The notes under the pieces are model-generated. The model was not told the origin of the DNA and searched no databases. It saw only the letters and a program-made list of their open reading frames with translations. From Scatosoma sp045632265 (GTDB lineage Bacteria; Bacillota; Clostridia; Christensenellales; Borkfalkiaceae), in contig JAZQWG010000003.1 in assembly GCA_045632265.1 (NCBI GenBank), forward strand, positions 28,784 to 92,783: a stretch of DNA of 64,000 nucleotides, read 5' to 3'. Position numbers and translations under genes: made by a program. Shown here in pieces: positions 25,539 to 34,317 of this stretch. The stretch's first letter is position 1. The number at the start of each line of letters is the position of its first letter.

Positions 25539-25856
25539 TTATCTTAATTTGTCTTTGCCGAGTGCACTCAAACGAGCAAACCACTCGATTTCTTCGCTTT
25601 GTCTTGCAATTACTTTATGCGTAATGTACAAGCCACGTTTTTCGGCTTCCTCTTTACCCGCTTGCACCGAAGCTTCTACTGCCGCCGCGCTGCCTTCAAC
25701 TTTGATTGCCATAACCAAAGGCACACGCGCGGAATCGCCCGCTGCGGGTTTATTCTTATCAATAGCCACCACTTCAACTTCGGCAGCTTTTGCCATCTTG
25801 TCGGCAACTACGATAGCGGTAGCGAAGCCGAAGACTTCTATCATACCAAGTGCCAT
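25539..25856 (-). CDS. BMC-H shell protein with enlarged pore loop
   Basis: 105 residues. The BMC core is clear (M-A-L-G-M-I-E-V-F-G-F-A-T-A-I-V-V-A-D), but the pore loop is enlarged to K-N-K-P-A-A-G-D-S-A-R-V-P and the C-terminus carries an extra helix (E-E-I-E-W-F-A-R-L-S-A-L-G-K-D) in place of the usual R-P-H end. Family members with such loops may form wider or gated pores, perhaps for cofactors; that is inference. It is the first shell gene of the operon, 20 bases after the alcohol dehydrogenase gene. Confidence 0.92.
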   Translation of the reverse strand: MALGMIEVFGFATAIVVADKMAKAAEVEVVAIDKNKPAAGDSARVPLVMAIKVEGSAAAVEASVQAGKEEAEKRGLYITHKVIARQSEEIEWFARLSALGKDKLR

Positions 25857-25875
25857 ACGATTATCTCCTTAGCGC

Positions 25876-27081
25876 TTATTTTGCAACGTAGCAGATTTTG
25901 ATACCCTTTTGCGCCACGTTCGTTTCCATCGCTTCGTTCAACTGATCGAGCGAGTATTCGTGCGTGATCAAATCGCATACGGGAATCTTCATTTCTCTTG
26001 CTTGACGAAGGAATGCCATCGTCGTAGGATAATCGTCTGCGCTATAGTCCCAAGAACCAACGAGGTTGATTTCCTTATTGCACATTGCAAAGTGGGGATT
26101 TACGTTGTATTCGCCGTTATTTACGAAGAAGCCCATTTCGCAAAGGCCACCACCACGACGGATGTATTCGTAAATATCTTTTGCTGCTGCGGGTGCGCCC
26201 GTGCATTGGAAAGCAAAGTCAGCACCTACGCCGTTTGCAACGCTCTTAACGTAATTCACTCTCGTAGCAAGGTCGGGCATTTCACGGAAGTTGATAACCG
26301 TTTTTGCGCCGAGTTTCTTAGCCATTTCCAAACGCATCGGCGTGCCGTCGATTGCGATGATGTGGTTGATACCTGCCGCGCGAAGTACGCTGATCATAAC
26401 CAAACCTACGGGACCAAGACCTTGGATAAGGACTTTGGAATTGAAGTTGATAAGACCGGTCGTTTGCGCTCTCTTCAATGCGTGTACGCATACGCAAGCG
26501 AGTTCGAGAATCATTCTTTCTTTCAAATCCAAATCGTTTACTACGAAATAGGTAGAACCTTTGCCACGGATAAGCAAGTATTCAGCAAACCAACCAGTAA
26601 AGGGGTTTGCATCGCTGTGAGGAATCAAACCGAACACGCCTTGCTTATCGCAAAGGTTGGTGTTTGCGGGTTGATTGCGACAAATGTAGCATTCGCCACA
26701 GCTGATAACGCTCGTTACGAGCTTGTCGCCCACTTTGATAGGCTTGCCCGACGTATCCGCTTTAATGTTTTTACCAAGGTAAACGATTTCACCCGTACCT
26801 TCGTGGCCAAGCGTGACGGGGATAATCCCGAACGGGTCAGCTTTCCATTCGTGTACGTCCGTACCGCAAACGCCGCAACCTTCTACTTTAACAAGGATGT
26901 CGTCGTCCGTCAATGCGGGGATAGCGAATTCTTTTACTTCGATTTTCTTTTGAGCCGTAAGCATTGCAACCTTTGCCGTCTTGGGAATTTTACCGCCGCA
27001 ACCGCAAGAAGCTTTTGCGCCGCCCATTTCGCCAAGGATTTTACGTACGATGCTCTCTACTTGAGAAGATGTAATATCCAT
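25876..27081 (-). CDS. Zinc-dependent alcohol dehydrogenase (MDR family) with encapsulation peptide
   Basis: 401 residues. Residues 1-22 are a targeting helix (V-E-S-I-V-R-K-I-L-G-E-M-G-G) almost the same as in PduL, followed by a C-G-C-G-G linker. Catalytic domain: C-G-V-C-G-T-D-V-H-E with catalytic zinc ligands, G-H-E-G-T-G-E, and a structural-zinc loop C-G-E-C-Y-I-C-R-N. The Rossmann motif is G-L-G-P-V-G-L. It should reduce propionaldehyde to propanol and regenerate NAD+ inside the shell, or reduce lactaldehyde to propanediol. Classical Pdu loci use the unrelated iron-type PduQ, so this is a substitution by a different family. Confidence 0.9.
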   Translation of the reverse strand: MDITSSQVESIVRKILGEMGGAKASCGCGGKIPKTAKVAMLTAQKKIEVKEFAIPALTDDDILVKVEGCGVCGTDVHEWKADPFGIIPVTLGHEGTGEIVYLGKNIKADTSGKPIKVGDKLVTSVISCGECYICRNQPANTNLCDKQGVFGLIPHSDANPFTGWFAEYLLIRGKGSTYFVVNDLDLKERMILELACVCVHALKRAQTTGLINFNSKVLIQGLGPVGLVMISVLRAAGINHIIAIDGTPMRLEMAKKLGAKTVINFREMPDLATRVNYVKSVANGVGADFAFQCTGAPAAAKDIYEYIRRGGGLCEMGFFVNNGEYNVNPHFAMCNKEINLVGSWDYSADDYPTTMAFLRQAREMKIPVCDLITHEYSLDQLNEAMETNVAQKGIKICYVAK

Positions 27082-27103
27082 GATTTTTCTCTCCTTTATT
27101 TCC

Positions 27104-28561
27104 TTAAATAATGCGGAAGCTTTCGCTTAAAACGCAACGACGGAATCTCGTAAAGCTACGTGCGCTGGTCAAGCCTTCGCCCGTAGGACCTGCGATCGTG
27201 AACGTCGTGTGTCCTTCTCCGCCGAAACCGATACCTGCATACGAAGGTGCATTCTTAACGAAAATCGTCGTTTCCACCGCGCGAGCAAATCTCGTCAAGT
27301 GGTCGATGTTCTTCGAGTGCATGTGCGCCGTATGTCTATTACCGTGTTCCGCTTTAACCGCCAAGTCGATTGCTTGATCGATGTCGTTTACACGCACGAT
27401 AGGCAAAATCGGCATCATGAGTTCTTCTTGAACGAAGGGATGATCGAAACCCGTTTCGCAAATGATACAACGGATGTTTCCGCCTACCTTTACGCCGATT
27501 TTATCGAGCAACACCGCCGCGTCGCGACCAACACAATCACGGCTGATCGTCTTCTTCACGATACCCGTCTTAGGGTTTTTGCTGTCAACGAGTACGATAT
27601 TAGCAAGTTTGCTTGCTTGTTCAGCCGTAATCAAATACGCGCCGTTCTTTTGCATTTCGGCAATAAGTTGATCTGCAATGTTCTTAAATGCAAACACTTC
27701 TTTTTCCGCAATACAAGGCAAGTTGTTGTCAAACGTACAACCGTCGATGATGTCTTTTGCTGCTTTGGGAATATTCGCCGTGTCGTCTACGATTACGGGA
27801 GGGTTACCCGCACCTGCGCCGATGGCTTTCTTTCCGCTGGAAAGCACGCTTCTAACAACCCCAGGGCCGCCCGTACATACGAGCAAACGGATGTTGGGGT
27901 GTTTATACATGATTTGAGCCGTGTCCAACGTGGGTTTAACCACGGATGCAACGAGGACGTTAGGGCCGCCTGCCATTGCACTTGCGCGGTTGATTAAGTC
28001 TACCGCGTAGTTGGACGTCGAGATTGCGTTGGGGTGGGGGTTGAATACCACGCCGTTGCCTGCCGCAATCATACCGATACTATTACAAATTACCGTTTCC
28101 GAAGGATTGGTGCTGGGGGTGATGCTGCCCACAACGCCGAAAGGCGCCATTTCCGTGAGCGTAAGACCGTAGTCCCCCGTCTTTACTTGTGCGACGATGT
28201 CAGCCGTGCCAGGCGTTTTGTCCGCAACGAGCATGTGTTTTGCCGTTTTGTGTTCGACACGACCCATCTTCGTTTCCGCTACGCCGAGTGCCGCCATGAT
28301 CGGAGCTTCTTTACGGCACAAATCACGGATATTTGCGATAACTTTTTCTCTTTCTTCCAACGACATAGCGCGGATTGCTTTATAACCAGCAGTCGCTGCA
28401 TCGATGGCGTCGTTCATATCCGCGTAAATACCGATGAGCTTACGACCATTGTACTGCGTCGAATCCCAATCGTTTCTTACGGTGGAAGCTGCGCCGCCGA
28501 GATTTTTAATCACTTGCGCGATTACTTTCTCGATTTGGGCTTCCGTCCAATTGATTGCCAT
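27104..28561 (-). CDS. pduP: CoA-acylating propionaldehyde dehydrogenase (PduP/EutE type)
   Basis: 485 residues. The N-terminal helix (E-A-Q-I-E-K-V-I-A-Q-V-I-K-N-L-G-G-A-A-S) is the encapsulation peptide seen in PduP. Catalytic domain: V-G-S-I-T-P-S-T-N-P cofactor loop, G-A-G-A-G-N-P-P, and the active-site Cys283 in D-N-N-L-P-C-I-A-E-K-E. It converts propionaldehyde, NAD+ and CoA to propionyl-CoA for PduL. Located between the aldolase and alcohol dehydrogenase genes with short spacers, consistent with one transcript. Confidence 0.95.
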   Translation of the reverse strand: MAINWTEAQIEKVIAQVIKNLGGAASTVRNDWDSTQYNGRKLIGIYADMNDAIDAATAGYKAIRAMSLEEREKVIANIRDLCRKEAPIMAALGVAETKMGRVEHKTAKHMLVADKTPGTADIVAQVKTGDYGLTLTEMAPFGVVGSITPSTNPSETVICNSIGMIAAGNGVVFNPHPNAISTSNYAVDLINRASAMAGGPNVLVASVVKPTLDTAQIMYKHPNIRLLVCTGGPGVVRSVLSSGKKAIGAGAGNPPVIVDDTANIPKAAKDIIDGCTFDNNLPCIAEKEVFAFKNIADQLIAEMQKNGAYLITAEQASKLANIVLVDSKNPKTGIVKKTISRDCVGRDAAVLLDKIGVKVGGNIRCIICETGFDHPFVQEELMMPILPIVRVNDIDQAIDLAVKAEHGNRHTAHMHSKNIDHLTRFARAVETTIFVKNAPSYAGIGFGGEGHTTFTIAGPTGEGLTSARSFTRFRRCVLSESFRII

Positions 28562-28619
28562 AGCTGTTTCTCCTTTTTAGACTATATGGATGAGTTTACG
28601 CTCTCGCGTAAAATATCAA

Positions 28620-29369
28620 TTATTTGCCAAGTGCTGCAAGAACTTTCTTCGTGATAGCTTCAACGAGGTCAGCATTTGCACCGCAACCGCAGGATTCTTC
28701 TTCGCATTCGATACCAGGGTGACGGCCGGGCAAGTTCATCTTCTTTCTCAAATCCATAAGCTTCTTGAGTTGGTCGCAGGAAATTTCGTGAACTGCGCCA
28801 AGGTCCATAGCGTGCTTGCAAATAACTGCGTTGAATTCTACTTCTTCCATAACGAAGAACGCTTTGGTAAGGTTGCAACCAACCGTCAAAGCACCGTGGT
28901 TACGAAGCAAGAACGCGTCGTGGTTTTGAAGGTACGGATCGAGCGAATCGGGAATTTCCATCGTGGAGGGAGTACCGTAGTCGCAGGTGGGAACAGCGCC
29001 GATCGTCAAAACCGCTTCGGGAAGCACGTATTGATCAAGGTCGATGTCTGCAACGGTGAACGCCGTAGCAACGGGAGGGTGTGCGTGCACAACTGCCGTA
29101 ACGTCGGGACGTTCGCGATATACTCTCATGTGCATTTTGATTTCGGAAGAAGGATTGAGTTTACCTTCCAACTTCTTACCGTTCTTGTCAACCTTGATAA
29201 TCATATCAGGCGTCAAGGATGCTTTGGATACGCCCGTAGGGGTGCAGTAGAATTCGTTATCGCTAATCTTAACGGAAATATTACCGTCGTTTGCAGCAAC
29301 GAAACCTTTTTGCCAAAGTTTAAGACCTACTTCGCAAATTTCTTTCTTAATCTCGAATGGGGATTTCAT
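28620..29369 (-). CDS. Class II deoxyketose-1-phosphate aldolase (fuculose/rhamnulose type) with C-terminal encapsulation peptide
   Basis: 249 residues of the FucA/AraD family. Visible zinc ligands are His95 and His97 (V-H-A-H-P-P) and His158 (R-N-H-G-A-L); Glu76 (S-S-E-I-K-M-H) is the expected catalytic acid/base. After the enzyme core come an E-E-E-S-C-G-C-G linker and a terminal amphipathic helix (D-L-V-E-A-I-T-K-K-V-L-A-A-L-G-K), an encapsulation peptide at the C-terminus. An aldolase tagged in this way is the hallmark described for GRM5 microcompartments. It cleaves L-rhamnulose-1-phosphate (from RhaAB) or L-fuculose-1-phosphate to DHAP and L-lactaldehyde. No separate rhaD is present, so it probably handles both sugars. 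Confidence 0.93.
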   Translation of the reverse strand: MKSPFEIKKEICEVGLKLWQKGFVAANDGNISVKISDNEFYCTPTGVSKASLTPDMIIKVDKNGKKLEGKLNPSSEIKMHMRVYRERPDVTAVVHAHPPVATAFTVADIDLDQYVLPEAVLTIGAVPTCDYGTPSTMEIPDSLDPYLQNHDAFLLRNHGALTVGCNLTKAFFVMEEVEFNAVICKHAMDLGAVHEISCDQLKKLMDLRKKMNLPGRHPGIECEEESCGCGANADLVEAITKKVLAALGK

Positions 29370-29398
29370 ATTAGTTCTCCTTTTCTATATATATTTTT

Positions 29399-30589
29399 TT
29401 ATTTTGTCAAATTTTGAGTGTCGAGAGCAATCATATACTCTTCGTTGGTGGGGATAACGTAGGTTTTTACCTTCGCACCCTTTGCGCTGATGTCTGCATC
29501 TTCGCCGCGAGGACAGGTGTTGTTGATTTCTTTATCAATTTCAACGCCAAGCCAGTCAAGCCCGTCGCAAACCTTTTCTCTAAGTTCTCTATCGTTTTCG
29601 CCGATACCCGCCGTGAATACCAAAGCATCCACACCGTTCATTTCAGCGATGTACGAGCCGATAATCTTTTTGATGTTATGTACCAAAATCTTAAGGGCAA
29701 GTTGTGCACGAGCGTTGCCTTCCGCCGCCGCGTTGCTTACGTCACGGCAGTCACTGGAAATACCCGATACACCGAGCAAGCCCGATTTATTGTTGAGCAC
29801 TTTTTCCACTTCTTCCGCCGAGATGCCCTTCTTTTTCATAATGTACATAGGCACCGTGGGATCGAGCGCGCCGCTACGCGTGCCCATGGGTACGCCGTCT
29901 TGGGGCGTGAAGCCCATCGACGTATCAATTGCCTTGCCGTTTACCGTCGCCGTAATGGACGAGCCGTTGCCAAGGTGGCAAGTGATAATTTTCGCATCTT
30001 TGTTTCCAAGCATTTCCGCAGCTTTTGCCGCAACGTATCTATGCGACGTGCCGTGGAAGCCGTAACGACGAATCTTGTATTCTTCATACAATTCGTAAGG
30101 GATAGGATATACGTACGCTTCTTCTTTCATGTTGGAATAGTACGACGTATCGAATACACCTACGTGTTTGATGTCGGGCATAACTTCCTTACAAGCCTTG
30201 AAACCGCTGATTGCGGGAGGACCGTGCAAGGGGTTAAGTTCGCAAATGCTTTCCAAATACTTGATTTCGTCTTCGCCGAGCACTGCCGATGCGCGGAGTT
30301 TTTCGCCGCCATGCGCAAATCTGTGCCCTACTGCCGCAATTTCCTTTACGCTGCCGATTACGCCAAGCTTTTCATCGGTGAGCAAGCCGAGCACGCATTC
30401 GATTGCGGCACGGTGGTTGGGGAAATCTGCCGAAGTTTTGTAATCCGCTTTGCCAGGGCATTTATGCGTGACCACGCCGTCAATGCCGATTCTTTCGCAG
30501 TTGCCCTTTGCTATCGCCGTATTCGTTTCCATATCAAAAAGTTGATATTTAAGCGAAGAGCTACCTGCATTTACAACCAAAATCTTCAC
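29399..30589 (-). CDS. ackA: Acetate/propionate kinase
   Basis: 396 residues with the acetokinase motifs N-A-G-S-S-S-L-K-Y at the start, H-L-G-N-G-S-S near residue 205, and G-I-G-E-N-D near 325. It makes ATP from propionyl-phosphate (or acetyl-phosphate). Its place between rhaA and the aldolase suggests the PduW role here. Neither this gene nor its product shows an encapsulation helix, consistent with a cytosolic last step. Confidence 0.95.
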   Translation of the reverse strand: MKILVVNAGSSSLKYQLFDMETNTAIAKGNCERIGIDGVVTHKCPGKADYKTSADFPNHRAAIECVLGLLTDEKLGVIGSVKEIAAVGHRFAHGGEKLRASAVLGEDEIKYLESICELNPLHGPPAISGFKACKEVMPDIKHVGVFDTSYYSNMKEEAYVYPIPYELYEEYKIRRYGFHGTSHRYVAAKAAEMLGNKDAKIITCHLGNGSSITATVNGKAIDTSMGFTPQDGVPMGTRSGALDPTVPMYIMKKKGISAEEVEKVLNNKSGLLGVSGISSDCRDVSNAAAEGNARAQLALKILVHNIKKIIGSYIAEMNGVDALVFTAGIGENDRELREKVCDGLDWLGVEIDKEINNTCPRGEDADISAKGAKVKTYVIPTNEEYMIALDTQNLTK

Positions 30590-30592
30590 GTC

Positions 30593-31837
30593 TTAACCTC
30601 TCTTTGCAATTACTTCTTTTTCAAATTTTTCTACTTCTTCCCACCAGTCTTCGGAAAGTCCTTGGCGAGCAAGATATTCGTTCCAAACGTCTACAAACGG
30701 GAGATATTTAACTCTTTCGTGCATGTAGAACACTTTGGTATAATTGCCTTCGTCTTGCAATTTCTTCATTTCCGCATACGGTTGCAAAATTGCGGAAAGG
30801 AGCGCTTTTTGCATCGAGCGTACACCCGTAACCCAAGCGCACAAACGGTTGATAGAAGCATCGAAATAGTCGAGCGCTACAACCACTTTATCGTCCGCGT
30901 CGTTGCGGATAATTTCTTTGGAAAGTTCTTTAAGTTCGTCGTCCACTACGATTACGTGGTCGCTATCCCATCTAACGGGACGGGAAACGTGGAGTTGCAC
31001 TTTATCATAGAAAGCAAGCATCGAAGGAATCTTATCGGAAACGACTTCCGTGGGATGATAGTGACCCGTATCGAGCAAGCAGCAGATGCCGCGCGTAGCT
31101 GCGTAGTTTTGATAGAATTCGTTGCTGCCCACCGTGTAGCTTTCTACGCCGATACCAAATACTTTGCTTTCAACTGCGGGGATAACCCATTCCTTATCGT
31201 AACCTTCAAGCACTTCGTCCAACGATTTCTTCAAACGAAGACGGGGGCCAAGTCTATCAGCGGGGATATCTTTCGTGCCGTCGGGTACCCAAAGGTTTAC
31301 GCAGCAAGGGCTGCCCATTGCTTTACCGATTTCAGCGGCAATCTTCATACAAGCTTTACCGTGGTTTACCCAGAATTTTCTTACGTTTTCATCGGGGGAA
31401 GAAAGGGACAAGCCGTCTTTCATCATCGGGTGAGAGAACCACGTGGGGTTGAAGTCAACGCCTTCCAAGCCCGTTTCTTTCGCCCATTTAACCCAAGGTT
31501 CAAAATGCTTATATTCGTACGCATCTCTATCAACCTTGCCTTTATCTTCGCCAAGGAGCGCATAGCAAGCGTGCACGTTTACTCTCTTCTTACCGGGCAT
31601 CAATTTGAAAGCCGTCGTAAGGTCTGCAAAGAGTTCTTCGGGCGTTCTTGCTCTACCGGGGTAATTACCCGTCGTTTGGATACCACCGGAAAGGGAATCG
31701 CTACCGTCGAAACCGATAACGTCGTCACCTTGCCAGCAATGTACGCTTACGGAAAGTTTTGCAAGTCTTTCCATTGCTGCTTCGGTGTCAATACCAAATT
31801 GCGCATAAATCTTTTTTGCTTCTTCGTATCTGGACAT
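30593..31837 (-). CDS. rhaA: L-rhamnose isomerase
   Basis: 414 residues; the N-terminal part V-S-V-H-C-W-Q-G-D-D-V and G-G-I-Q-T-T-G-N-Y-P-G is characteristic of RhaA, as are later D-T-G-H-Y-H-P and W-D-S-D-H-V. Converts L-rhamnose to L-rhamnulose with Mn2+/Zn2+ at conserved His/Asp/Glu sites. It starts 47 bases after rhaB and stops 3 bases before ackA. Confidence 0.96.
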   Translation of the reverse strand: MSRYEEAKKIYAQFGIDTEAAMERLAKLSVSVHCWQGDDVIGFDGSDSLSGGIQTTGNYPGRARTPEELFADLTTAFKLMPGKKRVNVHACYALLGEDKGKVDRDAYEYKHFEPWVKWAKETGLEGVDFNPTWFSHPMMKDGLSLSSPDENVRKFWVNHGKACMKIAAEIGKAMGSPCCVNLWVPDGTKDIPADRLGPRLRLKKSLDEVLEGYDKEWVIPAVESKVFGIGVESYTVGSNEFYQNYAATRGICCLLDTGHYHPTEVVSDKIPSMLAFYDKVQLHVSRPVRWDSDHVIVVDDELKELSKEIIRNDADDKVVVALDYFDASINRLCAWVTGVRSMQKALLSAILQPYAEMKKLQDEGNYTKVFYMHERVKYLPFVDVWNEYLARQGLSEDWWEEVEKFEKEVIAKRG

Positions 31838-31884
31838 ATATAACTCCTTAAAAATAATTTTCTTTTATGTTTTTTCGCCCACAC

Positions 31885-33267
31885 TTACACTTCGTAAATG
31901 TCAAACGAATTTTTAATGATTTCTCTACCCGCTTTTACGTCGGCAACATCGCCCGCACCAACCATTTGCATCATCAAGTTGCCAAGCGCCGTGCCTTCCG
32001 CAGGACCTGCGATAACTTTCTTGCCCGTGTGTTCTTTCGTCAAGGCGTTCAAAAGTTTGTTTTGACTGCCGCCGCCGATGATGTTAAGCGTTTCGTACTT
32101 TTCGCCCGTCACTTCTTCCAAAGCCTTCAACGATTCGTCGTAGCAAATCGCCAAGTTCTTGTAAACCACGTACGCCATTTCGCCAACCGAAAGTTCTCTG
32201 CCCGCCGCCGCGTTGATCGCCGCAATCATGCTCTTGGGAGCGAAGAAGGATTGATCGTTTACGTTGATTTTGATATCTACGGGGTTTGCTTTTGCCATTT
32301 CAGCAAGTTGTACGAAGCTGTACTTATCGTCCAACTCGTGACGAACTTGTTGAATCATCCAAAGCCCCATGATGTTGATTTGGAAGCGGAAGCTCTTGTT
32401 TACGCTGCCTTCGTTGGAATAGCCAACTTCCATTGCAGACTTGTCGTTGTGCGCTACGTTTTGTTCTACGCCGAGAAGCGACCAAGTACCACTCGAAATA
32501 TACGGGGTTTGTCCCGAAAGCGGAGCTGCCAAAACGGCGCTTGCCGTGTCGTGCGTTGCGGGCAACATTACGATTGCCTTATAACCTACGAACGCCGCTA
32601 CTTCGTCGGAAAGTTCGCCAACCACGCTGCCGGGTTGCGTAAGTTCGCCGAAGAGTTCTTTCTTATAGCCAAGCTTTTCGATGATTTCTTCATCCCATTC
32701 GTGGGTAATCGTGTTGACCATACCCGTCGTCGTTGCGTTGGTGTATTCTTGCTTCTTCACGCCCGTCAAACGGAAGTTGAAATAATCGGGAAGCATCAAC
32801 ATCGATTTCGCCTTGTCCATACGTCCCGTTTCCAAATCGTGATAGAATTGATAAACGCTGTTGAACGTGGAAATTTGAATGCCCGTCTTTGCATACAATT
32901 CTTCAAAAGGAATGATTGCGTGAACCTTGTCCATCGTATCTTCCGTTCTCGAATCACGGTAGCAGTACACCCCGCCGATTGCCTTGTCGTTTTCGTCGAG
33001 AAGTGCGTAGTCAACGCCCCACGTGTCGATGCCGATTGCATAGGGAACTTTGCCAAGCTCGCCTGCTTTTTTCAAACCGTTAAGAATTTCCGTAAACAAG
33101 CGTTCGGGTTCCCAAACGAGATGTTCTTTGCCGTCGTAGGCAATTTGGTTTACGGGGCCGTTTTGGAAACGATACACTTCTTCAGTAATCATTTTGCCAT
33201 TTTCAAGGTGCGCAACAATGTGTCTACCAGAAGATGCGCCGATGTCGATTGCAAGATAGTATTTCAT
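31885..33267 (-). CDS. rhaB: L-rhamnulokinase
   Basis: 460 residues of the FGGY kinase family: phosphate-binding I-D-I-G-A-S-S-G-R-H at the N-terminus, G-I-D-T-W-G-V-D-Y-A-L near 95, H-D-T-A-S-A-V in the middle, and the adenosine motif I-I-G-G-G-S-Q-N near 385. The combination with rhaA identifies L-rhamnulose as substrate. It is the first gene after the regulated promoter and so leads the whole 17-kb rhamnose-BMC cluster. Confidence 0.95.
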   Translation of the reverse strand: MKYYLAIDIGASSGRHIVAHLENGKMITEEVYRFQNGPVNQIAYDGKEHLVWEPERLFTEILNGLKKAGELGKVPYAIGIDTWGVDYALLDENDKAIGGVYCYRDSRTEDTMDKVHAIIPFEELYAKTGIQISTFNSVYQFYHDLETGRMDKAKSMLMLPDYFNFRLTGVKKQEYTNATTTGMVNTITHEWDEEIIEKLGYKKELFGELTQPGSVVGELSDEVAAFVGYKAIVMLPATHDTASAVLAAPLSGQTPYISSGTWSLLGVEQNVAHNDKSAMEVGYSNEGSVNKSFRFQINIMGLWMIQQVRHELDDKYSFVQLAEMAKANPVDIKINVNDQSFFAPKSMIAAINAAAGRELSVGEMAYVVYKNLAICYDESLKALEEVTGEKYETLNIIGGGSQNKLLNALTKEHTGKKVIAGPAEGTALGNLMMQMVGAGDVADVKAGREIIKNSFDIYEV

Positions 33268-33310
33268 GCTTACTCCTTTGCTGTTCGGCTGTGAAAGTGC
33301 GAATTTTTAT

Positions 33311-33385
33311 GTTCGTTTGTGTTCACTTTCAAACCGACATTTTTTGCTTCGGATATATTATATCATACTTTTTTATTTTTGTCTA
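33311..33385 (-). promoter_or_regulatory. Promoter and operator of the rhaB-BMC operon
   Basis: Minus strand TAGACA (33385-33380) and TATAAT (33362-33357), 17-base spacer. Downstream of the start, 33325-33311 reads TGAACACAAACGAAC on the transcribed strand, matching at 14 of 15 bases the operator of the divergent regulator gene (33431-33445). This is where the DeoR-type protein is expected to bind. Confidence 0.8.
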
Positions 33386-33400
33386 TATATGTGCGAAAGA

Positions 33401-33460
33401 TTGACAAAAAAATTTTTTTATGCTACAATATGAACATAAACGAACAAAAATGAACAAAAA
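33401..33460 (+). promoter_or_regulatory. Autoregulated promoter of the DeoR-family gene with three 10-bp operator repeats
   Basis: TTGACA (33401-33406) and TACAAT (33424-33429), 17-base spacer, followed at once by three 10-bp direct repeats: TGAACATAAA, CGAACAAAAA, TGAACAAAAA (33431-33460). Repeated, one-turn-spaced TGAAC/CGAAC units match the direct-repeat operators known for DeoR-type sugar regulators. They cover the transcription start. Confidence 0.85.
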
Positions 33461-33501
33461 TCACACATTTTTCGAGTATTTTTTCGTGAAAGGAGGCAAA
33501 T

Positions 33502-34239
33502 ATGGCATTAAACGAACGCCAAAACGAGATTTTGCGCATTTTGAAAGAGAAAAAAAAGGCAAACGTAAACGACCTTGCCCAGCTTTTTTACGTGAGTGAA
33601 GCGACCATTCGTCGCGACCTTACGGAGATGCACGGCATGGGGCTTGTAGAGCGCAGCCACGGGGGCGCGTTGCTACCCGAAAACAGCGAAGAAATTTCCA
33701 TCTTTTTCCGTATGGAAAAAAACGCGCAAGAAAAGGAACGTGCAGCCACCAAAGCGTTGCCCTATATCCCCCCTTTCAAGTCCGTTTTCATCGACAGTTC
33801 TTCCACCGTTTTGGCGCTTGCCGAACGCATGGATTTTAGCCATAAAACGGTTGTCACCAACAACTTGCAAACGGCAATTCAGCTGTCTAAAAAGCCCAAC
33901 GTCACGCTTGTTATGCTTGGGGGTATGGTGCAGTATAACACCATTTCCACAACGGGAAGCTGGACGGCAAGACTGCTTGACGATTTCAAGTTTGATTTGA
34001 TGATTTCTTCGTGCGCAGCCGTCGTTGACGGGTACGCATACGAACGCTCGCTCGACCAAAAAGAGATTAAACTCGCAGCGTTTGAACGCTCGCAAAAGCG
34101 CATACTTCTCATTGACAGCACCAAGTTTGGCGCACACGGTTCCTACCGCCTTACGTCGCTCGATTCGTACGATTTCGTCGTCACCGATGCACAACCGCCC
34201 AAAGATTTGGAAGAAAAAAATATTAAATTCATCTATTAA
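33502..34239 (+). CDS. DeoR-family transcriptional regulator of the rhamnose-BMC cluster
   Basis: 245 residues: N-terminal winged helix (R-Q-N-E-I-L-R-I-L, then V-S-E-A-T-I-R-R-D-L-T recognition helix, then R-S-H-G-G-A wing) and a C-terminal sugar-phosphate sensor domain of the ISOCOT fold (I-D-S-S-S-T near 100, T-N-N-L near 122). It starts at ATG 33502 after AAAGGAGG. Divergent from rhaB across a 234-base control region with matching operators on both sides; probably represses both until a phosphorylated sugar binds. Confidence 0.93.
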   Translation: MALNERQNEILRILKEKKKANVNDLAQLFYVSEATIRRDLTEMHGMGLVERSHGGALLPENSEEISIFFRMEKNAQEKERAATKALPYIPPFKSVFIDSSSTVLALAERMDFSHKTVVTNNLQTAIQLSKKPNVTLVMLGGMVQYNTISTTGSWTARLLDDFKFDLMISSCAAVVDGYAYERSLDQKEIKLAAFERSQKRILLIDSTKFGAHGSYRLTSLDSYDFVVTDAQPPKDLEEKNIKFIY

Positions 34240-34266
34240 ATTTGTCAAAAATTTTTCTATAAACCC

Positions 34267-34295
34267 TTGCATTATTCGTTGGGTTATACTATAAT
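34267..34295 (+). promoter_or_regulatory. Promoter of the PHP-domain gene
   Basis: TTGCAT (34267-34272) and TATAAT (34290-34295), 17 bases apart, followed by CAAGGAG and the ATG at 34318. Confidence 0.65.
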
Positions 34296-34317
34296 AGAGC
34301 CAAGGAGAATTGAAACT

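Noticed and set aside
29399..30589. Specific propionate kinase (PduW) instead of acetate kinase.
   Set aside because: The motifs do not separate the two; the gene is kept as ackA with a propionate role inferred from position.
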